Positions 44,117 through 51,702 of a stretch of 64,000 nucleotides of DNA are shown piece by piece. This DNA comes from Paenimyroides baculatum (GTDB lineage: Bacteria; Bacteroidota; Bacteroidia; Flavobacteriales; Flavobacteriaceae). The notes under the pieces are model-generated. The model had not been told where the DNA came from. It searched no databases and saw only the letters and a list, made by a program, of their open reading frames with translations. The position numbers and the translations under genes were made by a program. Numbering within the stretch: the stretch's first letter is position 1; each line of letters opens with the position of its first letter. Location of the stretch: contig NZ_VWSG01000004.1 of assembly GCF_008629655.1 (NCBI RefSeq), positions 124,001 to 188,000 on the forward strand, in the 5' to 3' direction.

Positions 44117-44821
44117 TTATTTAACACCAGCATTCTTAATAATTATTGTCCCTGTAGAATGACTCCTCATTCCTTCAACCCAAATAGTATGTCCTTGAAT
44201 TCTTTGATTCATTATTAATCTATCTCCAGCTACAACGCCTTTTCTTCCTCGATATACGCCATCGACTTTCCAACTTCCATGTTTTACTGCTATCTCAACA
44301 ATTGGTTGTACATCTGATACACTAATTTTTCGATCTCCAAATATTTTACTCCAATTATAATGGCTTATAGTTACAACTGATTCTCCTAAATTCCATTGTA
44401 CCGTAGACTTAACAGTCTTAACCGCTCTTAAAGCTCTTATACCATTTAGAGTTTCCCCAGCTAGCGCAACAGCTCCTTCTGAAGCAATCATAAGTGATAT
44501 TTCTGTTTTTAATTCAGCCATTACCACATGAAATTCATATTCTGGATCTTGACTGTATTTAATCCTATACAGATATGAATCATAAGCTTCGTTAGCCTTT
44601 CTTAAGATAAAACTACCAACATCCTCTTTATTAGTAATCATTTCACTAGCTAATTTTCCAACTCCACTTAAAGTGTTTATAGCTGTACCAACTGGATCAG
44701 TTACTATAGCAACGGCTGTATTAAAATACTTCGTAACAACATTCTCCGTTCCTTGATTTTCTGCATCCTTTCTTGTTTTTTTAGGTGGATCGGCCGGACC
44801 ATCAGACCCTTCAGCACTCAT
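44117..44821 (-). CDS. Orphan Rhs tip with BECR/type 35-like toxin (cassette 4, 5'-truncated)
   Basis: 234 aa from the first ATG (MSAEGSDGPADPPKK). The frame is open upstream to about 44923 and still reads SVDPLAEQ...YHYVHQNPINLIDPTG, but has no start there. After a pretoxin linker with an amphipathic segment, the last about 85 residues (HYNWSKIFGDRKISVSDVQPIVEIAVKHG...VAGDRLIMNQRIQGHTIWVEGM) resemble BECR-fold EndoU/barnase-like toxins of the type 35 group, which cut RNA. This is a weak family assignment based on pattern only. Paired with the TPR-like gene downstream. Confidence 0.6.
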   Translation of the reverse strand: MSAEGSDGPADPPKKTRKDAENQGTENVVTKYFNTAVAIVTDPVGTAINTLSGVGKLASEMITNKEDVGSFILRKANEAYDSYLYRIKYSQDPEYEFHVVMAELKTEISLMIASEGAVALAGETLNGIRALRAVKTVKSTVQWNLGESVVTISHYNWSKIFGDRKISVSDVQPIVEIAVKHGSWKVDGVYRGRKGVVAGDRLIMNQRIQGHTIWVEGMRSHSTGTIIIKNAGVK

Positions 44822-45045
44822 TCCTGTAGGGTCAATTAGATTTATCGGATTTTGATGAACGTAATGATATGGTGTCCAGCCTGCGAACTGTTCCGCCAGC
44901 GGATCTACACTTATCCATATCTACTCAATTTTCAACTCGTACATCACGCAATATCACAAAGAACTTCTACTCTTTCTTTTTCAAATATACTTTTTTCACC
45001 TATAAAAATAACGCTGTACGGCATTTTTAAATACTCATCAATTCC
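44822..45045 (-). other. Truncated Rhs core junction of cassette 4
   Basis: Only the last about 95 bp of Rhs core (SVDPLAEQ to DPTG) remain. Upstream of 44915 the similarity to the main gene fades into A/T-rich sequence with no ORF, and the three inserts are absent because their sites are deleted. This is the only cassette without MYYYGARYYDPR. Confidence 0.7.
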
Positions 45046-45357
45046 ATCAACACATTTGAAACACTAGGTGTTACTATTGACCATTTTTAAGTGTTTTAAG
45101 CAACTTAAATTAATAAAGACGAACAAATGTTCGTCTTTATTATCATTAAACAAGTCATTTTTTGATTTATAATGTCACGTTTATTAGGCATTGTAAATTC
45201 TATCAACACTTCTGATACGTTACCTAAAAAACTACAGTTTACAAGGGTTTTAAATTCCATCAACACTTCTGAAACATTACCAAACAAATCATTTAATAGT
45301 TGTAAATCAATAATGTGTAAGAGTTTCAAATTTCATCAACACTTCTGAGAAATTACC
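45046..45357 (-). repeat. Triple nested IS1 left ends between cassettes 3 and 4
   Basis: One full remnant (45046-45224, hairpin 45112-45141, transposase codons 1-13) is preceded on the minus strand by two further partial termini, 45225-45281 and 45282-45357, each ending in GGTAATnTnTCAGAAGTGTT-like sequence. Three termini in series suggest repeated insertion or slippage at the same place. Confidence 0.75.
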
Positions 45358-45824
45358 TAACCTTGATACATTTCCTCACCGCTACCCAAACTTTTTAACC
45401 CACACTTTGGATGTGTTGTCTTAAATACCCTTCCTAAAGAATCAGTCCACACCCTTAAATAAAACCCTGCTCTTCCACTTCCATATTTCTCTATTGTATA
45501 ACTACTATTAGGCTTAAAAATATACTTACGTCCCTTGTAATCACGTCCTCCTTGTCTGATTATATATCCGGAAGGAATATTAGACAAATTGAGTTCATTT
45601 GGTATTTTTACATTTGTATCTCCATTCCAATAAATCAGTAATCCTGCTTCGACAGCAAAATTATTACTTTTTATAGAATCATTTTCTATGCTCAATCTAT
45701 CAATAGGATTACTGTTACAACTAGACAGAACTTGTCTTTGTATATCAAAACTCAATTCATGATTTTGTCGTTTACATCCTAAAAAAACTAAACTAACAAA
45801 TACTATGCAAATATACTTAATCAT
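45357..45824 (-). CDS. Putative immunity lipoprotein (cassette 3)
   Basis: 155 aa with lipoprotein signal (MIKYICIVFVSLVFLGCK, lipobox FLGC). The mature part (SGYIIRQGGRDYKGRKYIFKPN, YGSGRAGFYLRVWTDSLGRVFKTTHPKCGL) is clearly homologous to the cassette 1 immunity protein. Overlaps the peptidase toxin gene by 8 bp. A periplasmic anchor fits protection against a peptidase acting in the envelope. No named family recognised. Confidence 0.7.
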   Translation of the reverse strand: MIKYICIVFVSLVFLGCKRQNHELSFDIQRQVLSSCNSNPIDRLSIENDSIKSNNFAVEAGLLIYWNGDTNVKIPNELNLSNIPSGYIIRQGGRDYKGRKYIFKPNSSYTIEKYGSGRAGFYLRVWTDSLGRVFKTTHPKCGLKSLGSGEEMYQG

Positions 45825-46608
45825 CTATCTTTATTTTAGGTCGTTCTTCTCTATATTTTTTCCACCAGGTATCTATTCTTTTTATTTTATCGTCTTCGGT
45901 ATTTTTAGAATTTTCAAATAATTTTTTCAAGCTACCCTTTCCATAATAGTCATTAACAAATTTATTAAAATCTTTGAAGGTATCTTCTCCAAGATTTGCT
46001 TGTTTTTCTTTTCTAGAAAAAGGACCATCGTGCCAATCATACATAAATACAGAATTCAGAAGATACTCGCCTATTGACTCACTAACATGACTAATAGTCC
46101 CATTGATTAATTGTGGAATATGCCCTACTTCGTGAGCATTTCTCGTTAAAAACGCCAATGTATATCTAGGATCCGTCTCTAAATCTCCTTCTAAAGGATA
46201 GTGAGTAATTGTAGCATTATTTGGATCCGAACCTGTAGTAATTGAAGAGCCTGGATCACCATAGGAACCAAATTCAACTCTAGCATTTTTTATATGCTCA
46301 GCTTTAACTCCACTAACTAAACTTAATAAATGAACAGCTGATGGTTTAAATTTATATCCAACAACATCCGTAGACTTATGAGTAGTACCCATATATGAAA
46401 ATGCTCTAGTTTTATAAATAGGTGTTAATAAAATTCCTGGATTTACAGGAGGTCCAGCTCCATTCTTACTCATACCCGTTGGGTCAGTATAACGGATTGG
46501 ATTATTACCAGCATACAAATACGGTTCCATTGTCTGCTCCGCCAGCGGATCCACACTTACAAATATACTAATTCTTGGGTCATAATAACGTGCGCCGTAA
46601 TAATACAT
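45817..46608 (-). CDS. Orphan Rhs tip with HEVGH metallopeptidase toxin (cassette 3)
   Basis: 263 aa from MYYYGARYYDPRISIF. After RYTDPTGMSKNGAGPP the toxin domain (about residues 60-263) contains LAFLTRNAHEVGHIPQLING, an HExxH zinc motif, and a Trp/Lys-rich C-terminus (RIDTWWKKYREERPKIK). It is a paralogue of the cassette 1 toxin along its full length, with many substitutions. A metallopeptidase toxin acting on an envelope protein is inferred. Its cognate lipoprotein overlaps it by 8 bp. Confidence 0.75.
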   Translation of the reverse strand: MYYYGARYYDPRISIFVSVDPLAEQTMEPYLYAGNNPIRYTDPTGMSKNGAGPPVNPGILLTPIYKTRAFSYMGTTHKSTDVVGYKFKPSAVHLLSLVSGVKAEHIKNARVEFGSYGDPGSSITTGSDPNNATITHYPLEGDLETDPRYTLAFLTRNAHEVGHIPQLINGTISHVSESIGEYLLNSVFMYDWHDGPFSRKEKQANLGEDTFKDFNKFVNDYYGKGSLKKLFENSKNTEDDKIKRIDTWWKKYREERPKIKIDD

Positions 46609-47196
46609 TTGTGTGGCATCGTCTAACTCAGCGCCATGCGCGGTTCGTTCGTCTAAAGCTCAGCCCGCTTTCTCCTCCGAAATCGTTGAATTTAAACTTA
46701 TTGTCATACCCCACACCAGACTGCACATTAGCACTTTGGTTGTGTTCTACCATCATTTACCTCACGCATTCTATTTTGTTTTGGTGTTCGGTGAACCTTG
46801 CTACGCTGTGGTTTCACCGAAAGGTAATGTTTCGTAATAGTGTGATGGGCGTCCGAAATAATCCGTTAAATACGTACTGCTTCCTAAATGGTCGGTATGG
46901 TATATCTCATCATTTTTATTTTATATTGGTTTCGATGAATCTTCGATTTCACCAAATTGGTTTGCGCAAATATTCATCGAAAGGACCGTCTTCGGCAGGG
47001 CCGTTTATACTGGTATCGTCTTTCCAGTCATCATCGATATCCGGGTGGTGCGGATTGTGTGGCTGCTCTGAACCTGGAAGTTCTATACAGTCAAAATTCT
47101 CTACCACATAATTGTAAACCGCACATGAATTTGTTAAATCGCTACGCAGGTTGTTATCAATATACATTAATGCTTTTACTGGGCAACTGTTTAAAA
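46609..47196 (-). pseudogene. Interrupted Rhs core fragment of cassette 3
   Basis: Core from CPVKALMYID to ELDDATQ with the variant CIELPGSEQPHNPHH. Inserts at 46903-46949, 46757-46816 and 46630-46684. TGA follows KPIW. The upstream edge joins the IS1 hairpin directly (AAACAAATAAAGAC). Confidence 0.8.
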
Positions 47197-47310
47197 CAAA
47201 TAAAGACGAACAAATGCTCGTCTTTATTATTATGAAATTATTTATTATGAGCTTGAAAAACTATAGTTTACAAGGATTTCAAATTCCATCAACACTTCTG
47301 AAACATTACC
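47197..47310 (-). repeat. IS1 left-end remnant between cassettes 2 and 3
   Basis: Short version, from terminus GGTAATGTTTCAGAAGTGTT to the hairpin (47199-47228, one mismatch). Transposase codons are missing; the break point lies at the edge of the hairpin. Confidence 0.75.
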
Positions 47311-47324
47311 GCTTAGGCGGATAG

Positions 47325-47636
47325 TTAGTTTATTCCTCTATCTATAGTTTCCCATTTCTTTGAATCAGAATAATATTTATTAGATTCTCCAACGCCTCCA
47401 GTACTATAATAAATAATATAATTTACACTATCTTTCCAAGGAGTATAATAAATAGGTCCCTCTTCTTTTTCATCGTATCCAATTACTTTAAGGTTTGGAG
47501 GGACACTACCATTTTTATTCTTATACTTATTAATATTAACAATAACTTCTTCGGCTTCATTCTTTAATTTATCATTATTAATCCCACATGAGGACATACA
47601 TAATATTAATGCCGTTATTTTAATAAAATTTTTCAT
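47325..47636 (-). CDS. Putative immunity lipoprotein (cassette 2)
   Basis: 103 aa with a lipoprotein signal (MKNFIKITALILCMSSCG). The mature protein (EEVIVNINKYKNKNGSVPPNLKVIGY...SKKWETIDRG) resembles the globular part of minor pseudopilins in its INxYKxxNGxxPxNL phrase. 10 bp after the toxin stop. Periplasmic immunity is inferred; no family name assigned. Confidence 0.6.
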   Translation of the reverse strand: MKNFIKITALILCMSSCGINNDKLKNEAEEVIVNINKYKNKNGSVPPNLKVIGYDEKEEGPIYYTPWKDSVNYIIYYSTGGVGESNKYYSDSKKWETIDRGIN

Positions 47637-47646
47637 AATTCAAAGT

Positions 47647-48447
47647 CTATAATTCACCTACTTTTTTTCGACCTGGGATTTCTTCTTTTGTCTTAACGTG
47701 TCCTTTATCACCTTTAATATATACTGGCTTTCTCGTATTATTTGTTCGTGTAGGGGTCTCTCTATTATCAGCTGTTGGCAAAGCATCAAAATTAGGAGCA
47801 TTTTCAGGTAAAGTTGCATCTAACATATTTGTTAAATAACCTTGCAATTGTTCTCCAAATGTTTCTTCACAATCAGGATGAAAATAATTAATAGCAAAAT
47901 CTGCTCCATAATAATCACTTGGAAGATCCTCATAACTATAAGCTGAATGTGTCGCGACTAAAGCGTCCGAAGCCTCTTGTTTATAACCGTCCTGAAGAGC
48001 TTTACCTATAGGATTAGACACACCATTTTCTCTGTAGTTATATGCTTTACTAGCATAAAACAAAAAGTGTGTCATATCTAACCAACCTCCTTTTTTTGTA
48101 TAAATATATCTTCCCTTTTTCATATTAAAATATCCAGTTTGAGTTGGCATAGGGCGCATTTGACTCCAACTCCATTCTGTCTTACTCAGATCTAGCATAT
48201 ACTGTTTGGCTTTACTGCCAGTATAACCACCTACTTTACTTGGACTGTTATTTAATAGTGATATAAAATTACCTACAGTTCCAACATATGGTTTAATTGG
48301 TTCTCTTCCATCTGGGTCAATCAAGTTTACTGGATTATTTAAAGTATAATTATACGGCGTATAATTAGAATACTTCTCTGCCAGCGGATCCACACTTACA
48401 AATATACTAATTCTTGGATCATAATAACGTGCGCCGTAATAATACAT
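47647..48447 (-). CDS. Orphan Rhs tip with unidentified toxin (cassette 2)
   Basis: 266 aa from MYYYGARYYDPRISIF. After the core end NLIDPDGREP a domain follows with GGWLDMTHFLFYASKAYNYREN and SAYSYEDLPSDYYGADFAINYF, phrases reminiscent of DUF4056-type proteins, and a basic C-terminus. The Asp-x-x-His in GWLDMTH might be catalytic. I cannot assign an activity. The cognate lipoprotein suggests an envelope target. Confidence 0.65.
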   Translation of the reverse strand: MYYYGARYYDPRISIFVSVDPLAEKYSNYTPYNYTLNNPVNLIDPDGREPIKPYVGTVGNFISLLNNSPSKVGGYTGSKAKQYMLDLSKTEWSWSQMRPMPTQTGYFNMKKGRYIYTKKGGWLDMTHFLFYASKAYNYRENGVSNPIGKALQDGYKQEASDALVATHSAYSYEDLPSDYYGADFAINYFHPDCEETFGEQLQGYLTNMLDATLPENAPNFDALPTADNRETPTRTNNTRKPVYIKGDKGHVKTKEEIPGRKKVGEL

Positions 48448-49035
48448 TTGGGTAAAATCGTCTAACTCAGCGCCATGCGCGGTTCGTTCGTCTAAAGCTC
48501 AGCCCGCTTTCTCCTCCGAAATCGTTGAACTTGAATTTGTTGTCGTACCCTACACCAGATTGTACATTGGCACTTTGGTTGTGTTCTACCATCATTTACC
48601 TCACGCATTCTATTTTGTTTTGGTGTTCGGTGAACCTTGCTACGCTTTGGTTTCACCGAAAGGTAATGTTTCGTAGTAGTGGCTTGGACGTCCGAAATAA
48701 TCCGTTAAATACGTACTGCTTCCCAAATGGTCGGTATGATATATCTCATCATTTTTATTTTATATTGGTTTCGATGAATCTTCGATTTCACCAAATTGGT
48801 TTGCGTAAATATTCGTCGTAAGGACCATCTTCGGCAGGACCGTTTATGCTTGTATCGTCTTTCCAGTCATCATCGATATCCGGGTGGTGCGGATTGTGCG
48901 GTGCCTCTGAACCTGGAAGGTCTACACAGTCAAAATTATTAATTACATAGTTGTAAACCGCACATGAATTTGTTAAATCACTGCGCAGGTTGTTATCAAT
49001 ATACATTAATGCTTTACCGGACAACTGTCTAAAAC
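48448..49035 (-). pseudogene. Interrupted Rhs core fragment of cassette 2
   Basis: Its upstream part (48804-48995) appears identical over about 190 bp to the full-length gene at 52763-52955, including CVDLPGSEAPHNPHH, which suggests recent exchange. Inserts at 48742-48788, 48596-48655 and 48469-48523. TGA follows KPIW. A single T is missing near 49014, which breaks the frame near the upstream edge. Confidence 0.8.
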
Positions 49036-49181
49036 ATGTGTCCATTTTATCTGCTTTAAAACACCTAAATTAATAAAGACGAACAAATGTTCGTCTTTAT
49101 TATTATATAAATCCTTTTTTGATTTATAAACCTAGGCTTTGTAAGGGTTTCAAATTTCATCAACACTTCTGATACATTACC
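49036..49181 (-). repeat. IS1 left-end remnant between cassettes 1 and 2
   Basis: Runs from terminus GGTAATGTATCAGAAGTGTT (49181) through hairpin 49072-49101 to a degenerate start-codon region near 49040. No intact transposase codons. Confidence 0.75.
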
Positions 49182-49187
49182 GTTGGT

Positions 49188-49676
49188 TTATTCTGTTAAT
49201 ATTTCTGATACATTTGCCTTTTTTTCACCGCTATGCAAACTTTTTAAACCACATTTTGAATGTGTTGTTTTAAAAACTTTTCCTAATGAATCAGTCCACA
49301 CTCTTAAATAAAATCCCGCTTTTCCTCCACCAAATTTTTTTATTGTGTAACTACTATTAGGTTTAAAAAAATATTTATTTCCTTCATAATTACGTCCTCC
49401 TTGTCTGATTATATATCCAGAAGGAATATTAGATAAATCTAGTTCATTTGGTATTCTTACACTTGTTTCTCCATTCCAATAAATCAGTAATCCTGCTTCG
49501 ACAGCAAAATTATTACTTTTTATAGAATCATTTTTTATGGTTAAATTTTTAATAGGATTACTATTACAAGTTAAAAAAACTTGTCTTTGTATATTAAAAC
49601 TCAATTCGTGATCTTGACGTTTACATCCTAAAAAAACTAAACTAACAAGTACTATATAAATATGTTTAATCATCAA
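49188..49676 (-). CDS. Putative immunity lipoprotein (cassette 1)
   Basis: 162 aa with lipoprotein signal (MMIKHIYIVLVSLVFLGCK). Homologous over its length to the cassette 3 immunity protein (SNIPSGYIIRQGGRNYEGNKY, GFYLRVWTDSLGKVFKTTHSKCGLKSL). Overlaps the toxin gene by 4 bp (ATGA). Sequence differences between the two may reflect specificity for their own toxin. Confidence 0.7.
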   Translation of the reverse strand: MMIKHIYIVLVSLVFLGCKRQDHELSFNIQRQVFLTCNSNPIKNLTIKNDSIKSNNFAVEAGLLIYWNGETSVRIPNELDLSNIPSGYIIRQGGRNYEGNKYFFKPNSSYTIKKFGGGKAGFYLRVWTDSLGKVFKTTHSKCGLKSLHSGEKKANVSEILTE

Positions 49677-50464
49677 TCTTTAATCTTTATTTTAGGTCGT
49701 TCTTCTCTATATTTTTTCCACCAGGTATCTATTCTCTTTATTTTATCTTCTTCAGTATTTTTAGTATTTTCAAATAATTTTTTCAAGTTGTTTTCACCAT
49801 AATACTCATTAACAAATTCGTTAAAATCTTCAAAAGTGTTCTCACCTACATCTGCTTCTTTTTCCTTAAAAGAAAATGGACCATCATGCCATTCTCCTGT
49901 ATAAAGAAGATTCAATGTATATTCGAGTATAGATTGATCCATGTGCGCTTCGTTTCCATCCTTTAAATGTGGTATATGCCCAACTTCATGTGCGTTTCTT
50001 GTAAAAAATGCAATAGTATATATAGGATCAGTCCATATATCACCTTTTTCTGGATAATGTGTAATTGTAGAATTATTTACGCCAGATCCTGTAGTAAGTG
50101 ATGAGCCACCACTTCCAAATCTACTAAATTCTACTTTAGCATTTTTAATGTATTCTGCTTTAACACCGCTAACTAAACTTAATAAATGGACAGCTGATGG
50201 TCTAAATTTATATCCAACAATATCTTTAGATTTATGCGTAGTTCCCATATATGAATATGTTCTAGTTTTATAAACAGGCATTAATAAAAATCCTGGCCTT
50301 ACAGGAGGTCCAGCTCCTTCTGCACTCATTCCTGTTGGATCGGTAAACATAATCGGATTATTATTCACATACTGATAAGGTGTCATCGTCTGTTCCGCCA
50401 GCGGATCCACACTTACAAATATACTAATTCTTGGGTCGTAATAACGTGCGCCGTAATAATACAT
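49673..50464 (-). CDS. Orphan Rhs tip with HEVGH metallopeptidase toxin (cassette 1)
   Basis: 263 aa from MYYYGARYYDPRISIF; same layout and length as the cassette 3 toxin. Core end IMFTDPTGMSAEGAG, then a pretoxin/peptidase domain with IAFFTRNAHEVGHIPHLKDG (HExxH) and the C-terminus RIDTWWKKYREERPKIKIKD. No signal of its own. The shared tail and motif with the cassette 3 protein show duplication followed by divergence. Confidence 0.75.
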   Translation of the reverse strand: MYYYGARYYDPRISIFVSVDPLAEQTMTPYQYVNNNPIMFTDPTGMSAEGAGPPVRPGFLLMPVYKTRTYSYMGTTHKSKDIVGYKFRPSAVHLLSLVSGVKAEYIKNAKVEFSRFGSGGSSLTTGSGVNNSTITHYPEKGDIWTDPIYTIAFFTRNAHEVGHIPHLKDGNEAHMDQSILEYTLNLLYTGEWHDGPFSFKEKEADVGENTFEDFNEFVNEYYGENNLKKLFENTKNTEEDKIKRIDTWWKKYREERPKIKIKD

Positions 50465-50485
50465 TTGGGTAACATCGTCTAACTC

Positions 50486-50540
50486 AGCGCCATGCGCGGT
50501 TCGTTCGTCTAAAGCTCAGCCCGCTTTCTCCTCCGAAATC
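50486..50540 (-). repeat. Insert type 3 (55 bp) in Rhs core; five copies
   Basis: Replaces 6 bp of the full-length gene (FNGKELDD site). Contains AAAGC/GCTTT stem and a GCTGAG(CT)TTAGACGA sequence that is repeated at its 3' border. Starts GGAGAAA and ends CGCTGAG like the other inserts. Other copies: 41387-41441, 43007-43061, 46630-46684, 48469-48523. Confidence 0.75.
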
Positions 50541-50612
50541 GTTGAATTTAAACTTATTGTCGTACCCTACACCAGACTGTACATTCGCACTTTGGTTGTG
50601 TTCTACCATCAT

Positions 50613-50672
50613 TTACCTCACGCATTCTATTTTGTTTTGGTGTTCGGTGAACCTTGCTACGCTGTGGTTTCA
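50613..50672 (-). repeat. Insert type 2 (60 bp) in Rhs core; five copies
   Basis: Replaces 4 bp at the LPFGEMMVEH site. Begins GGTGAAACC, which pairs with GGTTCACC 12 nt later to form a hairpin; ends GTGAGGTAA, placing TAA directly before ATGATG. Other copies: 41514-41573, 43134-43193, 46757-46816, 48596-48655. Confidence 0.75.
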
Positions 50673-50758
50673 CCGAAAGGTAATGTTTCGTAGTAGTGTG
50701 ATGGGCGTCCGAAATAATCCGTTAAATAAGTTGAACTACCCAAATGGTCGGTATGGTA

Positions 50759-50805
50759 TATCTCATCATTTTTATTTTATATTGGTTTCGATGAATCTTC
50801 GATTT
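50759..50805 (-). repeat. Insert type 1 (47 bp) in Rhs core; five copies
   Basis: Replaces 1 bp at the KPIWWYHTDHLG site. Begins GGTGAAATCGA with a TCGA/TCGA stem, ends ATGATGAGATA, and gives TGA right after KPIW. About three quarters of positions align with insert 2. Other copies: 41660-41706, 43280-43326, 46903-46949, 48742-48788. Confidence 0.75.
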
Positions 50806-51026
50806 CACCAAATTGGTTTGCGTAAATATTCGTCGTAAGGACCATCTTCGGCAGGACCGTTTATGCTGGTATCATCTTTCCAATCATCATTGATATCCGG
50901 ATGGTGCGGATTTTGTGGCTGCTGTGAATCCGGAAGTTCTATATAGTCGAAATTATTAATTACATAATTGTAAACCGCACATGAGTTGGTTAAATCGGCA
51001 CGCAGGTTGTTATCAATATATTAGAC

Positions 51027-51206
51027 ATCAACACATTTGAAACACTAGGGTGTTACTATTGATCATTTTCACCTGTTTTAAGCCACCTAAATTAATAAAG
51101 ACGAGGAAATGTTCGTCTTTATTATTATGAAATAAATCCTTTTTTGATTTATAAACCTAGGCTTTGTAAGAGTTGTAAATTCTATCAACACTTTTGATAC
51201 ACTACC
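51027..51206 (-). repeat. IS1 left-end remnant between main rhs unit and cassette 1
   Basis: Terminus GGTAGTGTATCAAAAGTGTT (51206) to transposase codon 13 (GTGTTGAT at 51027), hairpin 51094-51123 with a GG mismatch. An extra base in the codon 6-7 region (CTAGGG) shows decay of the transposase frame. Confidence 0.8.
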
Positions 51207-51215
51207 CCGATCACG

Positions 51216-51695
51216 TTACTCTTTCTCTAACATATAAATGTCAAATCCTCTATCATCGTATATATCAAGTAATGTTACTTTTTTTTCTTTAGTTAAGGAT
51301 ATTTGAACCCTTATATTCAAAGAGGGATTTTCCGCCATCTCGAAATTAAAATGATTTATCAATAATTGTCTGAAAACTGACTCATCAAAAACACTCATAT
51401 CGATATAAAGAGTACCTGGTATTTCTTCATTTTTATAAGAAGTAGCTAACCAATAGTTTGTAACATTCATTGAAGTCATTAAATTTATCAAAAAACTATC
51501 TTTTTCCCAAAAGAGGATTTTGATAGTTGAACCTATGATTTGATTTAATGAAAAGAATTCAATTATAAAATCGATTTTTTTTATTAAACCAATAGATTCA
51601 ATATCAAATCTTCCTGTAATAACATTTTCTCCTTTTTTATTTTCAAGGAGCACTTTAAATTGATCATCAAAATTTGTTGAATCTATTTTTATCAT
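51216..51695 (-). CDS. Putative immunity protein of the full-length Rhs toxin
   Basis: 159 aa from MIKIDSTNFDDQ at 51695, 7 bp after the rhs stop; a longer frame starting at 51731 overlaps the toxin end by 29 bp and is less likely. The protein is acidic and lacks signal or TM segments (KGENVITGRFDIESIGLIKKIDFIIEFF), so cytosolic. No family recognised. Immunity is inferred from its position immediately after an Ntox21-type toxin tip. Confidence 0.6.
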   Translation of the reverse strand: MIKIDSTNFDDQFKVLLENKKGENVITGRFDIESIGLIKKIDFIIEFFSLNQIIGSTIKILFWEKDSFLINLMTSMNVTNYWLATSYKNEEIPGTLYIDMSVFDESVFRQLLINHFNFEMAENPSLNIRVQISLTKEKKVTLLDIYDDRGFDIYMLEKE

Positions 51696-51702
51696 ATAAA
51701 TT

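Larger units (their letters stand above)
50465..51021 (-). pseudogene. Interrupted Rhs core fragment of cassette 1
   Basis: Core fragment up to the YIDNNLR region, with point changes (CIELPDSQQPQNPHH; ATA replacing ATC) and a stop near its upstream edge. Inserts at 50759-50805, 50613-50672 and 50486-50540. TGA follows KPIW. Six bp from the IS1 repeat. Confidence 0.8.

Noticed and set aside
41387..50805. Sequencing or assembly error as the cause of the three core inserts
   Set aside because: The same inserts occur in five separate cassettes with independent point differences and are too long and too similar to one another for error.
41387..50805. Group I/II introns or inteins at the insert sites
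   Set aside because: Inserts are 47-60 bp, far below the size of self-splicing introns or inteins, and no conserved catalytic motif is present.
41443..50838. Repeated plus-strand frames of about 97 codons (MNLNLLSYPTPDC...) in five cassettes and a longer one at 46575-47111
   Set aside because: They are antisense to the Rhs core fragments; they recur only because the cores are copied and have no start signals or family similarity.
39479..51206. Junction repeats as a CRISPR array or MITE
   Set aside because: Repeats are 115-310 bp, spaced by whole genes, and match one end of the IS1 element; they lack inverted termini expected of a MITE.
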